Notes: generated by a model from the letters alone, not told the origin. Shown: positions 1 through 12,447, numbered from the stretch's first letter. The stretch is 64,000 nt of DNA from Trachythela sp. YZ-2020 (GCA_016169945.1 JADLSH010000184.1:1116001-1180000); one strand, 5' to 3'. Program-made: numbers and translations.

Positions 1-700
1 CACTAACTATTTTTTACAAAAATGAATTAATTTAAAACAGAGAAAACGTTATTCAATTAATAGTAGAGCATTAATGAATTTGATTCACGAGCATTAATGA
101 ATTTGATTCACCAATTATATTTGCCTTCTACATATAATGAGGGTCGATCGTGATTCGCGTATGATTCGTGAAGGGGTGAAATGGAAGTTGGGATTTACCT
201 ATTTCCCCCTGAACAATGGAATTTGCACCACTAGGAATGGGATTATACATGCACCATTGCACTATTTGCGTGCGCTGTTTGTCTCAGACAGGAAGAGCTC
301 ATATTACACTTCCTTCCCATCAAATATATATTGTTTTATGGAATCATACTATTGTCTATTGTTATATTGAAATCGTCTGTGTTCTATGCATATTCACTGC
401 GCTATTATTCGCAACTTTACAGCAAACTGCATGTGCAATACTTTTACAACCGTGATTCAACGAAAGCGCTAACACTGTAAAAGGCAAGTTAAGTTTATGC
501 ATTAGCATATAGATTTGATGGTTGACGTACTTTGATCTGATGCGGGTCTGATGATACTTTGCCCAGTTAAAAAACGTTCCTGTGATGATTCGACTTGTAT
601 GACTCAGTGACGTCTTTGGACGATTAACTTAATTCAACTTCTGACAAATTAAAGTTTGGAACAAGTTGACTATTAATCGCGGGAAAAGTCGAAGACATAT
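1..700. other. AT-rich spacer, no gene seen
   Basis: I see no supported gene here; the short ORFs lack any recognisable domain. A perfect 23-bp tandem duplication lies at 66-111 (two units, each starting GAGCATTAATG). Confidence 0.5.
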
Positions 701-715
701 TAATAATACTCAAGA

Positions 716-723
716 TATATAAA
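716..723 (+). promoter_or_regulatory. TATA box upstream of the 81-residue ORF
   Basis: TATATAAA followed by GG, a good match to a metazoan TATA box. It lies about 210 bases before the ATG at 932, which leaves room for a roughly 180-base leader. No other core element was recognised. Confidence 0.4.
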
Positions 724-931
724 GGCACTAACAATCGAAGGTTATTTGTCAATCAAAACACAGTTGGATTTAGACTACATTATTTAGACTACATGTGAAT
801 TGAAACCGGGAATTGAAAAGAAATAATGCAAGAGTAAAATTCGACGATAGTCGCTGATCGGTGGATTTAAATCAACGAGTGATACATTAAATACTCAAGC
901 GCATTTAACCGTGTAAACAAACCCTAGCGCA

Positions 932-1177
932 ATGGCTCAATTTGTCGGCGGGGCATACATTGGTGCAAGCGCGGTGCGCGAATACTCCCATTTAAACGCA
1001 GCATATGCAAATGAATTGAAAGACAAAATACGCGGGCAAGATGAGGACGAAAGCGTCCCGCAAAAGACGCGCTGGTTCAACAAGCGTCCAAAAGTGAAAC
1101 TGCGTATTCGAGAGAAGTGTCTACAACGGGGCCAGTTCCGTTGGAAGAAGATAAAGCCCGATTATGGTTCTAGTTAA
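932..1177 (+). CDS. hypothetical 81-residue basic protein
   Basis: Single-exon ORF from ATG to TAA. The start context (GCAATGG) is good. The N-terminal third is small and neutral (FVGGAYIGASAV); the C-terminal half is strongly basic with many Lys, Arg and Trp (motifs such as RWFNKRPKVKLR and RWKKIKP). No domain, signal peptide or membrane segment was recognised. The coding stretch is richer in CpG than its AT-rich surroundings, and a TATA box lies upstream, which argues for a real small gene. It could also be the first exon of a longer gene or a chance ORF. No function is proposed. Confidence 0.35.
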   Translation: MAQFVGGAYIGASAVREYSHLNAAYANELKDKIRGQDEDESVPQKTRWFNKRPKVKLRIREKCLQRGQFRWKKIKPDYGSS

Positions 1178-1448
1178 GATGGATTTTATTTTGCTTGACA
1201 TGAAATTGAATTGCTTTCATATGTACTTAATTTGTGAGAATATATACTTATTGTGCTCGATATAACAGTGTGAAGGCAAACAGATAGAATATGACATATT
1301 ATATAATGTAGAAAATGTATATTAAATTGGGTATTTTAATTAATTGATCGGACCATAATAGTCAACATAATATACCAAATATTTACATTTCCCAGACCCC
1401 TTTGCGGTCTCATACAACCAAGTTTGCTTTGCCGAAGACTTGTATACC

Positions 1449-1753
1449 CAATTCAAAACTTTGGATAACTCGCATGTCTATTTACTCTTGTTCTAGTTCA
1501 TGGAAGCTTAGAATAGAACAAAGGTAATTAAAAAAGGCTTTAAGGCGTTGTTACACTGTGCAACTTGTCTCGCAATGTTAGGAAAAACAATTTCAGCGTT
1601 GCATTTCAAGCTATGTTCATGCAACTTGCAATGATCATACCGTTTGGCGCCAAATTGTCAGCCAAGAGCCAATAGGAAGCCATTCAGTGAGTAAACATTG
1701 CGAGACAAGTTGCACGAAAGCTAGGCATGTGAGTTATCCAAAGTTGTGAATTG
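1449..1753. mobile_element. foldback element (MITE-like)
   Basis: The left end (CAATTCAAAACTTTGGATAA) is the near-exact inverse of the right end around 1726-1753. A second inverted pair (GCAACTTGTCTCGCAATG near 1560 and its inverse near 1697-1715) lies inside. No coding capacity. Target-site duplication not resolved. A run of 14 G follows at 1770-1783. Confidence 0.55.
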
Positions 1754-2011
1754 AGTAGCAACGTTACTAGGGGGGGGGGGGGGTGTATAGAATTATCTTA
1801 TACATCTTTCTTATGCTTTTGATTGTATATTATTTACAGTAAGAGAAATTCAAACAGCATGTTATTTTAAATTAGATAATATTTTCATCACAATAAGATA
1901 CAGGCTTACAATTCAAAGCACTTCAAAACTAGTCTTATTGTATTCTTACACTACATTGTAATTTGTCAGACAAATGTCCAGTTTCACCACGAATGAAGGC
2001 ACTGGGGATTC

Positions 2012-3598
2012 TTACACAGGGCACTCGGCTTTCTGCATCCATTCAAAATCCATCACCGTCCCAGAATGCAACACTGCCGGCGCAATCAAGACGACAAGAT
2101 GCATAATGTTATGACTATTGAAAAAATAGTCCACTCTCCCTTGAAACCATCTCTCTGGCAGACGCAACAGATTAATGATGCCGCCAAAGAAACCAATCAT
2201 TTCAATCCCCAACATATACCAAAGAGTACCTAATGGCCCTGTAGTGTACCCCAACTTTGTCATTATGCATCTTGTGGGGCCTAAAACAAACATCCTAACA
2301 ACTCCAAGGACTACTAACGGCCGCATTCTCGTTTTAGAATTACTCGCTTTCACAACATACATGAAACTGACAAAGCCTAATATGAAATACATTAATGTGA
2401 CTGTTCGCTGAACTTGCGGAAAACAGAAGAACGTCGCTTTCAGGAATGTTATACAAGATAAGCCAGTGACCAGCCAAACGCCCAAATAGTCCAGCGTGAT
2501 AAAGCATGTGTAGGTTGGCCCGCCTCCCTCGTGACACAACATCAGGTGGTATATGGCACTGAACAACACACATGTCGTAGATGTAATGTGGTGAATGGGG
2601 TATAAGATTGGGTCAAATTGTAGATGGGATATCTTGCTGTAGACATATGGACTCAGCAATATCAAGGCAAGTGCTGCGATGCCTAAAAAGGAAAATAGTG
2701 TTGTGTTAGCTTGACCCACTAATGCCCAATACTTTCCCCTTTGAGGTGTATAAAATTGTCCGGCATTAGGAGAGTAAAATAATGCATTAGTGTGCCTTGT
2801 TGATTACTAGGTTAACAAGAGACATGGGCAGATACTCTGGTTAACCCATAAAGGCCAATATTTTCCCCTTGATGAGCAAAATCTGGTATTAGACAGAGTA
2901 AAATAACAAAGTGGGTATCATTAGGGCATGTTGTGGCTTAATGAGTTAAGCAAGCTGACTGAAACCACTTTTCCAGGGGGAAATATGTAATATGCTAATC
3001 AGTGTTGATAAAAATAGCATGCTCAGCACCTACGCTATCTTAATTAGATTCCCCGCCCACACTAGAACTTTATTAATTTTGCAGATTGTTAATTAACAAC
3101 CTGTGGACATAGGATTGAATTTATAGGGACTATTTTAAGATGTTACTGTTTTATGGTGCCACCCATGATTTTCTAACCCCAAACCCCAATTATAGAACGA
3201 GTTAAAAAATAAAAATATGTCACGATGTTTCTAATATACTTTGGAATGTTTATTTTAATACACTTGAGAGGCTCTTAAATTTTTCCCCCCGACTTAAAAA
3301 CTAGAACAGATATAAACGCTCTATAATACCTACCATGTGAATAAACATTGAAGCTTTCATTATGCAAATAAAATAGACTTTTAAAGCACTCCCAAGTGTT
3401 TAAATCAACACGGTAGCCTGTGCGGACGTATTGATTAAAACGTAGATGCTCTGGTATGCAATTAAAATGATGCAACCCATTTCTTGTATGACATTTGCAA
3501 CTTTTACCGGCTTCGATTGGCGTCGAACCGTTTTGTACGTGATCATTTTCTGAACTTTTTTCTAAAATATTCGTTCTGTTTTTGCTTTGATTTTCCAT
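2012..3598 (-). CDS. PAQR4: PAQR family receptor, PAQR4-like (two exons)
   Basis: Exon 1 runs 3598 to 3334 and exon 2 runs 2718 to 2012, joined by a phase-1 GT-AG intron (donor GTAGGT; acceptor ATTAG). The product is about 323 residues, somewhat longer than human PAQR4 because of a hydrophilic N-terminus rich in Asn and Ser. Exon 1 carries the family entry motif LRFNQYVRTGYR followed by SLFYLHNESFNVYSH. Exon 2 carries YHLMLCHEGG, the hydrophobic helices, LPERWFQGRVDYFFNSHNIMH and a C-terminal Cys-Pro, all matching PAQR4. The YH..LCH and NSH.IMH histidines correspond to the zinc-binding residues of PAQR proteins. This is a seven-helix membrane protein; in mammals PAQR4 is linked to ceramide metabolism in the Golgi and ER. 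It is divergent from CEP44. Confidence 0.9.
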
Positions 3599-3997
3599 TT
3601 TGAGATAGAATTCGTTTCTCCAAACTTGTTGCCAGAGATCTACAGATAGTTGCTGCTTCGTTGAGCAGCACTTGAATAAAATATTTGGATGGATACATGA
3701 ATATACGTACCTCAAAATATTGACATGTTTACATATTTCGCATACGAGAGTTTCCGAATACCAGAGTAACTGATTTCATTGGCTAAATAATCTTCGGGTT
3801 CGAAATAGAACGATATGATCGGCCAATGTCTTCGGAGAAACACGAAGGCAGAAGCTCAATAGCTGATATTTTGATTTTGAATTTGTGGCGGGAGCGAGCT
3901 TAGAGGAAGATTTCAATTCTTCAAAGCAAAATTTTGGGCTCAATATTTCGATATTTTTCCGTGTTTTATTTAAGAAATAAGCTGTTGGTTTTCTGCA
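3599..3997. promoter_or_regulatory. shared bidirectional promoter of PAQR4 and CEP44
   Basis: 399 bases separate the two divergent start codons. CCAAT-type sequences are visible in both orientations (ATTGGC near 3779 and GGCCAATG near 3821), and no clear TATA box is seen, which is usual for bidirectional housekeeping promoters. Transcription starts are not visible, so the division between promoter and leader is inferred. Confidence 0.45.
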
Positions 3998-6587
3998 ATG
4001 ACTACTGGGGATTTGAAGAACAATTTACGGAAGTTTCACGCTGAATTAAAGCTTATAAACTACGTTAACGAGTTAGACATCGAAGGCCTGAGCATCGGAA
4101 GGCCGTCAGCCTTCTTGCCTATTTTACACTTCGTTTTGACCGAGTTTTCTATCGAATTGGCGCAGTACTTTTACTCAAAAGACTACGAACTTCTTGGTAA
4201 GAATGATAAGAACTTCGTATCGGTTATATACAAAATTGTACGCGATGAATTTAACTCAAAACCGCCATTAACCAAAGAGCAATTTTTCACTCTTGGTTTT
4301 GCTGAGAGGAAACTGCAATTCGTCACCTCTATGATTCAGCTATGTCGAAAGAAAAGTGATGCCCTGAAGCCTAAGAAAAGGAAGAATATGCTGAGTTCAA
4401 ATGCAGGTATATATATGTATATAATTATATATTTGTTTATCTTAAAATATATATCTATCGCCAAATAAATAAACAAATAAATAGATAAACAAATAAATAG
4501 CTCTGCTGAATACTCTCAGTATTGAGCACTCTTTTATCTACTACGAAGTTACCATTATTATTATTATCTGGAAATTATGAATACATCACTCGAGAACATT
4601 CTCTCATATATATATATATATATATTACTTGGAGTATTAGGGTGACCCTACCAGTATTCAGAAGGGTCTCTGTGTCCGTATCATGAGGTCTCAAATGTAG
4701 CAGGAAGGTCGCTCTAGGGGAGGGCTAAAATAGGGGCTGTTTCAATGAGGTAAGGTTACATTAGCAACAGGGCTATCTTTCCCCGGCAGTGTAAATTTTA
4801 AACCTACAGCACTTTGTCTCATCACCAAACAAACCCTTTCTACAGTAAATTACCCGGTCCACCTGAAAAAGCGAACACCATTTGTCATGATTCATTTTAC
4901 TTGCCTCCTGACAAAGGGGCTTCGGCTGAAATGCTAAAGTGTTCATATAACATATCAACCTTACCTGCAATCCAATGTGCAGAGAAAATGGAAAGTGGGC
5001 CCACCTCCCCATCCAAAGAAAAAATACCCCTCCTGGCAGCACAAATTTTGTCTGTAGTCCTGAAAGGGTGGATCTATTCTGACTAGAAACAACACACCCA
5101 TCGATTCTACTGATCTGAAGTTGTTTGACCCTGATAATCTCTGCAGCATGATCTGGGGTGTACAGTGTATAGATTAGGGCATTTCTGGGAAGGTCCACAT
5201 GACATCCTAAAGATCCTTGCACCCCCTCACACACACACCGTGTGAATAGAGGTGGTTGTCTTTGCAGATCTTCTGAAATGATAGGTCAAACATGAATGTC
5301 CAGTGTGAGCAATACCTGTATTCTTCAATAAACTGCCTTGGTAGGTGTCTGTTAGTGAACTTCCTAAAAATATTGAAAATGCCTTGATGTTTCAAGTGAT
5401 GAATTAAAATGATGGTTGCAATTAATTGTATTGTGTTTCAAAGGTACATATATTGAACCAAATGGAGAGTCTAGTTTTGGGTGATAAGTGCTCATGCCAT
5501 TGCATGATTTTCATACTGTATCTTAGATGCTATATTGTTATCTTGATTAGTATACTGAGGTTCACCTGTAGGCTATCATTATTTTGTAGCGAAAACATCA
5601 AAAATGAACATTCATATTCCTGGTAGAACTGCTGGTACCACAGTTGGTACCAAAAACTCAACTGGTGCTACCAGTTCCAATAACCCTCCCTTGGTTACCA
5701 TGCCAACCGAATCTTTAGCCTCGCATTTTCCAAAACCAGAATTTGACAAAACTGTTGTGTTCAAGCAAGTTACTGGACGAGCAAAATCAGACAAATGCCT
5801 TGGATATTTCCCAGATAAAACGTTATCAGAAGATCAAACTTTAAGAGATTATATAAATTTGACCATGCCTAATGATGACCCAGATGATGTCCCAAGGTCG
5901 AGAAATATTCCAGGACCTTCGTGTGTAATGGGAGTTGAAAAAAATATATCAAGTAGGTCAGTTCAGTCTATACCAGATACATTCACTAACATGAATGCTC
6001 AATTACCACACGAGACACATTGGTATTCCAGAGACAACGTCTTTCATGATGGCAGAGGTCTATATGCTACTAAAGAAAACGTTTGCCCAAATACAGGCAA
6101 TGATCTGGTTATAGATGGTGACGATAATGTAGATGGTTTGATCAGTACGAGGTCAGACCAGAAACATAGCCTAATGCTCTCACCAATTCCAGTATCAAAC
6201 AGAATGACCTGTACTGGTTTTGACTCCCTGTCTGAGAAGCAAGTCAGCAATTATGGTCCAAGACCAAGTACTATACCATTTGTAAATTATTCCAATAGTC
6301 CAGAATGTTCAAAACATATCTTTGTAACTCAGCCAAGCGAAGGTGTAGAAACTCATTCAAGGAATGAAGCTATAGATGTGTTAATATCGGACAAGCATTT
6401 CCCAGAATATGTTCAGGTTTTGGATTATGTAAAAGAACAGGAAAAGAGGATAAATGTGCTGGAAAGGGAAGCTGAGAAGAAGAATGGTCGTATTGAAGAG
6501 TTGGTGAGAACAAATGCCAAGCTTAATGCAAGAGTGATGGTGTTAGAAACTGCAGTGGCTTTAATACAAGAAAAAATAGAGTCATAG
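3998..6587 (+). CDS. CEP44: centrosomal protein CEP44 (two exons)
   Basis: Exon 1 is 3998-4406 (donor GCAG|GTATAT) and exon 2 is 5590-6587 (acceptor TTTTGTAG); both junctions are phase 1 and give an open frame of 468 residues (human CEP44 is about 390). The first 130 residues match the conserved CEP44 N-terminal domain: TGDLKNNLRK, then KNDKNFVSVIYKIVRDEFN, KPPLTKEQF and GFAERK. The middle is polar, low-complexity and poorly conserved. The last 60 residues (YVKEQEKRINVLEREAEK onward) form a coiled coil. In vertebrates CEP44 sits in the centriole lumen and supports centriole-to-centrosome conversion. A polyadenylation signal AATAAA lies at 6700-6705. An extra exon in the 1.2-kb intron is not excluded. 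Confidence 0.88.
4773..5395 (-). other. unresolved antisense ORF cluster inside the CEP44 intron
   Basis: Two overlapping minus-strand ORFs (5395-5207 and 5234-4773) cover most of the intron. They contain protein-like stretches such as LPRQFIEEYRYCSHW and IYTLYTPDHAAEIIRVK, and possible splice sites, for example a donor CAG|GTAAGG near 4967. No family was recognised. It could be a nested gene with small exons, a fragment of a mobile element, or chance. The stretch lacks the TA-rich composition of the rest of the intron. Confidence 0.2.
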
Positions 6588-6718
6588 TGTCCCTGTGTTC
6601 CTGTCTTCAACGACATGCATGATGGTCCGGTTTGAGTTTGGAGATATGTTATTTTTATATTGGATGCTTCACGCGATGTTTCTTTCATGAATTGATGGAA
6701 ATAAATTCTAATCTCCAA

Positions 6719-6902
6719 TGCTAGAGTGATGGTGTTATAGAAAGAACAGTGGCTTAAGCTTTGATCAATACAAGAAATATTAGTGTCCTAATCCCTGTGT
6801 TCTTGCCTCCACAGGCTGCAAATACTCTATTGGTGGTCCCCGTTTGAGCTTGAAGAAATGATAATTTATATGGATGTTTCGAGCGATGTTTTCTTCAAGA
6901 GT
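6719..6902 (+). pseudogene. duplicated tail of CEP44 (last codons and 3' UTR)
   Basis: This stretch repeats 6526-6690 with scattered substitutions and small indels. It begins AGAGTGATGGTGTTA, as in the last CEP44 codons, and includes the 3' UTR phrases CCTGTGTTC and CGATGTTT. The frame is broken and stops appear early, so it is a non-coding local tandem duplicate lying immediately after the AATAAA of CEP44. Confidence 0.65.
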
Positions 6903-6905
6903 CGG

Positions 6906-8165
6906 ATTTTTATATTAAAAACTCACAATATTTGCAGGTCTAAATAGAATAATATGAGAACTACTATTAGTGCAAAAAATATTTGATTATTGCAAAAATA
7001 TAGCGATCATACATTGCATTCATTTTTTTCAAAGCCAAAGGGAAAAGACGCAAACACTGGTTACACTATTAAATAAAATCCGGGCAAAAATCGACGTTGG
7101 TATATTGAATAATATTTAAGGCTTCTGCTTATGCGACCCAACAAGCTCCAAGGTCAAGAAGTGGAATACAGACGCAAAATTTGAAACTTCAGACAACGTG
7201 CATGCAAGACGCGGCAAACATGGGTTACAAATATATCTGTATTATTAAAATCGTTGGGATAAAGTCCATTCATAATATTACAAATATTCCACTCAAAGCA
7301 GTCAATAAATATATAATAAATATATATTATGTATATATATAATAAATATATATAATATATATATATATAACATGCATGTCTGCAGATTTAACTTGAAGTA
7401 TAAAGCTCTACCAATACCAGGTGTTGCATGAGCACTCTTCAAGCTGTGCATTAATACTAGCTTTGTTTGAAAGTATTATTATATAACTACTATTATTATA
7501 TATATATATATATATCGCCTGATGATTGCCTTGCAAGAGTCGCTTAACCTAGTAAAATATTATTGCCTTATGCGAAGTAATAACAAGCAGAAATATAGCT
7601 TTCTAAAACGAGAAGATACGTTAAAGTTTAATCGGCATAGCTAAAGTCTTATAGAGAAATGCAAATATATGTTTGCCAAGCGAATGTATAAACATAGTTC
7701 TTAATTAAAGGGATTTAAACCTTACAAAGTTTCAAGCGTTTTAGATGTGGCAGAGGATGAGAAGCAGTGATTTTTAAGCGAGATTTACGAGCATATATAG
7801 CCTACAAACATTGTATGTAAACAACTGGACACAATTCTATGCGTAGGTTTGTAAGTCATTTGTAAATCGTTAACGGCGATTTGAATAAATTGAGAATATA
7901 TCATTATAGGACGGGAAAATATTGTACAATGTACATACAGCACACACAGAATTCATTTTTAAAACACATTTATTGATTAAAATTTCTTTTACAGCGTTAG
8001 TAAGGTCTACTCCTATAAGAGCATATCGTTTAGGGGTCTTTTATATCTTTAAAGAGTTCTCATATTTTTTGTCTGTCTTCGGGTGATAATCGTGCAATAT
8101 CTCCAGCTTTCATAGGAATATATTTTGGTCTCTCACGAAGCAGTCTTTGTTTGTAACCTTGGTTA
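6906..8165. other. spacer with TA-rich simple sequence
   Basis: No gene seen. TA-rich simple sequence occurs near 7310-7370 and 7498-7516. Confidence 0.5.
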
Positions 8166-8883
8166 CTAAGTACCTTGATTACGGTGATCTAGGCTACTGG
8201 TTATCTTGTTAAATAAACTCATATCTCTTTCTTTAATCGCATCAATTATCCGGACGCTCTTTGTTGTGTATCCATATCGGTGCGCTCGCCTAAGGAATTT
8301 ATCAATTCGATCCATCCATGATATCACCCTTACGTGGTCAGCGTTACCATCCAACCAGTTTAACCAGTTATGATGACACATAATGAGCGCATCGGTCGCA
8401 CCGGTACCTTCTCTGTATGCAAATTGGACGCGTCCAATTAATGATTGAAGTTCTGATGAAATCTCTTTTTCAAACAATCTCATTATTATGTTCGTAAGAG
8501 ATACAGGCCTTAGTTGGGTACATTCGGTGAGAGGAGTTTCCTTAGGAATCGGATTTAGATTGGCTAATTTCCATAGAAGAGGGACACATTGGTGTTCCAA
8601 AGACATATTAAATACCTTAGTGATTACTGGAGCTAAATACTTTGCAAAGTTTTTGTATGTCGTTTGGATCGATATTTAAAATAATAACATAATGGTTCGC
8701 TTTTCTACCAGTGATTTTACTTACGGTGTTCCACCACCTCTTCGATCCAGAAGCGTTTTTCCTATTTTCATTCTTAACAGCACTAATTATATTTTCGCGG
8801 ATAAGCATATTGATCTTCCTTTGCAGGTCTTCATTAATCCCTTTCCTTGCATTTTTATTACGTATTTTGCACAAATGCTTCAC
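8166..8883 (-). mobile_element. decayed, internally deleted non-LTR retrotransposon (LINE)
   Basis: Read on the minus strand, 8883-8617 gives a pre-reverse-transcriptase stretch (KRWWNTVSKITGR), and 8606-8166 gives the typical LINE reverse-transcriptase start (LANLNPIPK, then LRPVSLTNIIMRLFEK) and FAYREGTGATDALI. It then jumps to a C-terminal region (RRAHRYGYTTKSVRIIDAI), so the catalytic palm with its FADD-type motif is deleted. The frames are also shifted between the parts. This is a dead fragment. Confidence 0.75.
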
Positions 8884-9547
8884 TATAAAGGAGACCTGTA
8901 TGGGGGATCTCGTGTGGATAGTTTTACCCAGTGAACTCTAAGTAAACTGGAACGCTAACTCCTATGATCAAGTCCTATGATCCGTTGAAGCCAAGCTAGT
9001 TTTTCTGAGGTTTGAGTTGAAATACTTAACGCCGAACATTGGGCTGTATATGAAATTGAAGCTATTAAAAAGTTCTATTTGATATAATAACTTCAAGACT
9101 TTAGGTAAAAAGGAAATACTTAAAAAATACAAAAACAACCGCAATTTTGTAAAACACGGCAAATTTTCCCTCAAAGTTTTAAGTCTTTGAGAATGGTTTC
9201 CGTATCGAAAGGCTTCATTCGTGCTAAGTAAAGGAATTTAACTTTAATCTGTATATATGATCACAAAATCAAGTAAGAACTAAGAAATATAATTTTGTCT
9301 AATCAGACTACTCAACCATGAATTGAAAACTTTCCTCAACACTGCTTATATAGCCTTAGCAAATAGAATATGATCATTCTTTATTGGGTTCACGTATAAT
9401 AAAAAAAATAACTTATTTCTTCAATGCGCATTTACAAAATGTTCTCGATGCTCATTACAATAAAATACATCTAAAAGATAAAATATCAGTGTTACTAAAA
9501 GCTAGCAATAAGCTTGGTTAAAAAGAAAAATGTTAGCTTTAAAACTA

Positions 9548-9620
9548 ATAGGAACATTTTATATAGGAACATTTTATATAGGAACATTTTATATAGGAAC
9601 ATTTTATATAGGAACATTTA
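9548..9620. repeat. 15-bp tandem repeat, nearly five units
   Basis: Units of ATAGGAACATTTTAT repeat from 9548, four perfect and a shortened fifth, directly before a SINE-like element. Confidence 0.85.
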
Positions 9621-9639
9621 TCATGGCGCCGCTGAATGC

Positions 9640-9960
9640 GCAGTCGCAACGGATGTAACTCGCACATGATAGTCTGTCCTGGGGCGGGCGTCAGGGCAAG
9701 CGCCTTTCACCTCTGGGTTCGATTCTCGCAACGGACTGATGTGAAAAGAGTCGGTCAACGCTCTGCCGAAAGTCGTGGGTTTTCTCAGGGCACTCCGGTT
9801 TCCTCCCATGCACAGGGAAAGTTGACAGGGTGAGTTAGGATAAACACAGTTAAGAAAGTAATATCACAATCGTTGTAAAGATAAAAATAGTCTAGGCTAG
9901 GTATGTAATTAAGTAAGTGTAACACTTGATGTAAAGCGCATTTGATCATATTGACATGTA
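9640..9960 (+). mobile_element. tRNA-derived SINE with V-SINE-like central core
   Basis: A tRNA-like head contains a pol III B box (GGGTTCGATTCTCG near 9716). It is followed at about 9775-9809 by the phrase GTGGGTTTTCTCAGGGCACT and then CCGGTTTCCTCCCA, which closely matches the central conserved domain shared by fish V-SINEs and related invertebrate SINEs. The tail (TGTAAAGCGC) is typical of SINE and LINE ends. The 5' boundary is approximate. Confidence 0.6.
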
Positions 9961-11241
9961 AATTTGCTCAAGTATACGTTCAAGTATCAATATATATGTA
10001 AAAATTGTCCTACACAAGTCATTCGAATATGACTGAAAAGAACCCCCTGTGCTTGTCTAATTTGCTAGACAGCGTCTCAACTTTGGAACTGTCCGCATTA
10101 GAGAAATGAATATTAAGAATTGTATAGGAGGTACGTCTGTACAAAATTAAATATTTCCAAAATCTCTAAGACTAAGCTATTGACATGATGTTAGTGCATG
10201 CATGCAGCATGAAGATCCATAGCAACATAGATACAAAGAATGTCCAAATGAAATAGCTTGGACAAGCCATATTCATTCAATTCCGTTTTTTTACTAGGGC
10301 GAGATAAGTCTGATGCCTCTGGGCGAAAGCATTATTATTATCGTTTGGTTTATCTTCTTCGGCGGTATAAATACGCATATAAGATCATTATGCGTCTAGG
10401 AACGAACTATTCTCGATAGTTCGTCTTGAGTGTTTGCACAACCGATGATAATTCGTCTAGACGCCGCGTAAATCTTGTGACCGTCTTTATACGAAGACGC
10501 ACAACGATTAACAATGATGGCTTATTTCGTCTGTTATTCACGTCGGATTATTTATCCCGTCTCTTTACACTAGAGAATAATAATGAGTTATAATGCGTCT
10601 AGACAGATAATATGTGCGTCTCTGAATGTAAAAAACGGCAATCATGCATGATTATTTTAATTATTATGTATATTAATTACACCAGACGTTTCGTAAAGCG
10701 ATCTCTTAATTAATGTGTTGAGAGTGTATGTTATAGGCGTAAAGCAGAATATTTTAAAGTATATAGCTGTCTGTCTTATAGACTATATGCAATTTCATAT
10801 GGATAGATAAAGACAGGGTATTAAGAAATAAAGGTAAGGAAATTTCGTTTTATATCGACATATATTAAGATGTTTGTGCTATTGGACTAACCTATAACGT
10901 TTAGTGCTAAGGTTTTTCAAATATGCCAGTTTCCTAGTTTTGTATATAGATTCACGCTAGGATAAACATAAACTTACCTTTTTTTAGTGCTTTTTACTAT
11001 ATCAGCTCTCTACGATGAATGCTGACCTAAGATTACAATGTATTTTATATTTGGCTTTGTAACACAAACTATTTGGCTTTGTTACTCGTTCTTCGGAAAG
11101 ACTATTCTATAGACTATACTTTAATCTGTTGTATTGCCGGCATTATTTGTTATTATCATGCAGCCAGTGGCAAAACATGTTCATATAGATTCGTGCATGG
11201 CTGTCACGCAGTTATGTCATATTTTACGTATATAGGGGCCT
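9961..11241. other. spacer, no gene seen
   Basis: No convincing ORF. The phrase GCGTCTAG or its close variants recurs between 10390 and 10610, without a clear period. Confidence 0.4.
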
Positions 11242-11412
11242 GTTCATATGATCCCGCTTGCCGAGACGTCTCGCCTATTTCCGTGTGTTCATATTTCCCT
11301 GTGGGCGGGCTGGCGTGTTCATATGGAATATTTTTCATCCCGGCCTACCTATGGTCTCGGCTCACAGGGGCGAGATCTCGCCGAGCGGGCCAGCCCGCTT
11401 TCTCATATGAAC
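11242..11412. mobile_element. GC-rich inverted-repeat element
   Basis: The ends GTTCATATGATCCCGCTTGC and (inverse) GTTCATATGAGAAAGCGGGC face each other, with GAGACGTCTCGCC on the left and GGCGAGATCTCGCC on the right. GC content is far above the surroundings. The 146-residue ORF that crosses it (11073-11513) looks like an accidental reading of this repeat. Confidence 0.6.
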
Positions 11413-12447
11413 GCGATGTAAATTTTTATAGTAAAAGTACTAGGAGGCGAGATCCTAGGGATCCCATTTTTATTGAGGAAGTAGTAACTCTTCAAAAGAA
11501 ACGCTTTTACTAAAAAGTACTTAAATTTTAATTTCGTGGTGTAAAATTATACAAAATGAGTTTACATAGCAACAACGTATAAAAAGTTTTCTCTCTTAAA
11601 GACGCTATTGCATGCACGATGCTATCCAGCAATTTATCTCGCTATTGTATAATACTTCTTGAATATCTTCCTATTGATATCAGACGCCAAGCGTAATACA
11701 GACTGCATGAAGTATATTGCTATGGGTGCATGCATGAACGCCTCTTGCAATGCAATGTCATGCAAAATCGTTTTCCTAATAGGAATTAGGAGACAGCCAG
11801 ACAGTAATAAGTAATATTAAAGATCGGGATTATCGCAGTTTGGCGCCAAATTGTCTGGCAGGTACATTTACTGTTCATGTTGCTATATAGTTTTAAATCT
11901 AAAGTATCGTTTTTGCTAGTTTTTGTTAACAAGAAAATCTTCTAGCTACTTTTTAACAAAATATTGAACATTTGACAGGTGATCCATTGGATGACAAATG
12001 TAAGTTTGAAATAATTGCTTGCGATGCGACAGCAAACGCAAGCTTTAAATTGGGCTTTTTTATTATTTTTTTTATATTTCTAACTTGTTGGTTGTAGAAC
12101 TTCCTCGGCCAGCAGCAGCATAAAAATTATCTAAGGACACTAGTAGACTAGTAGATCGACTCTGTAGTCAGCATATCAAGCTCACTGCTAACATCGCAGA
12201 ACGCCACGCCTGTTTTGTTTTATACATCCTCGCGTGTACATCCTCGTCCACTGGGCCTGCCTGGACGAGGTATGGTCTGGGTACTATACTAGTACAGACT
12301 TAAGTGAATAACAAGACGCTCTATTCAGCGTTAAGTCGCTGGGGCTATTAATATATTTATCATATACACCTCGTTCGCATCTTGAATTATCTGTGTCAAC
12401 TATATTCTATTTACACCAAGTATTCCATTTGTGATCTTCCACGGAGA

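Noticed and set aside
66..111. CRISPR-like direct repeat
   Set aside because: Only two abutting units with no spacer, in a eukaryotic sequence.
11073..11513. 146-residue ORF with Cys/Tyr-rich sequence
   Set aside because: Its middle is the GC-rich inverted-repeat element 11242-11412; the reading frame follows the repeat and shows no domain.
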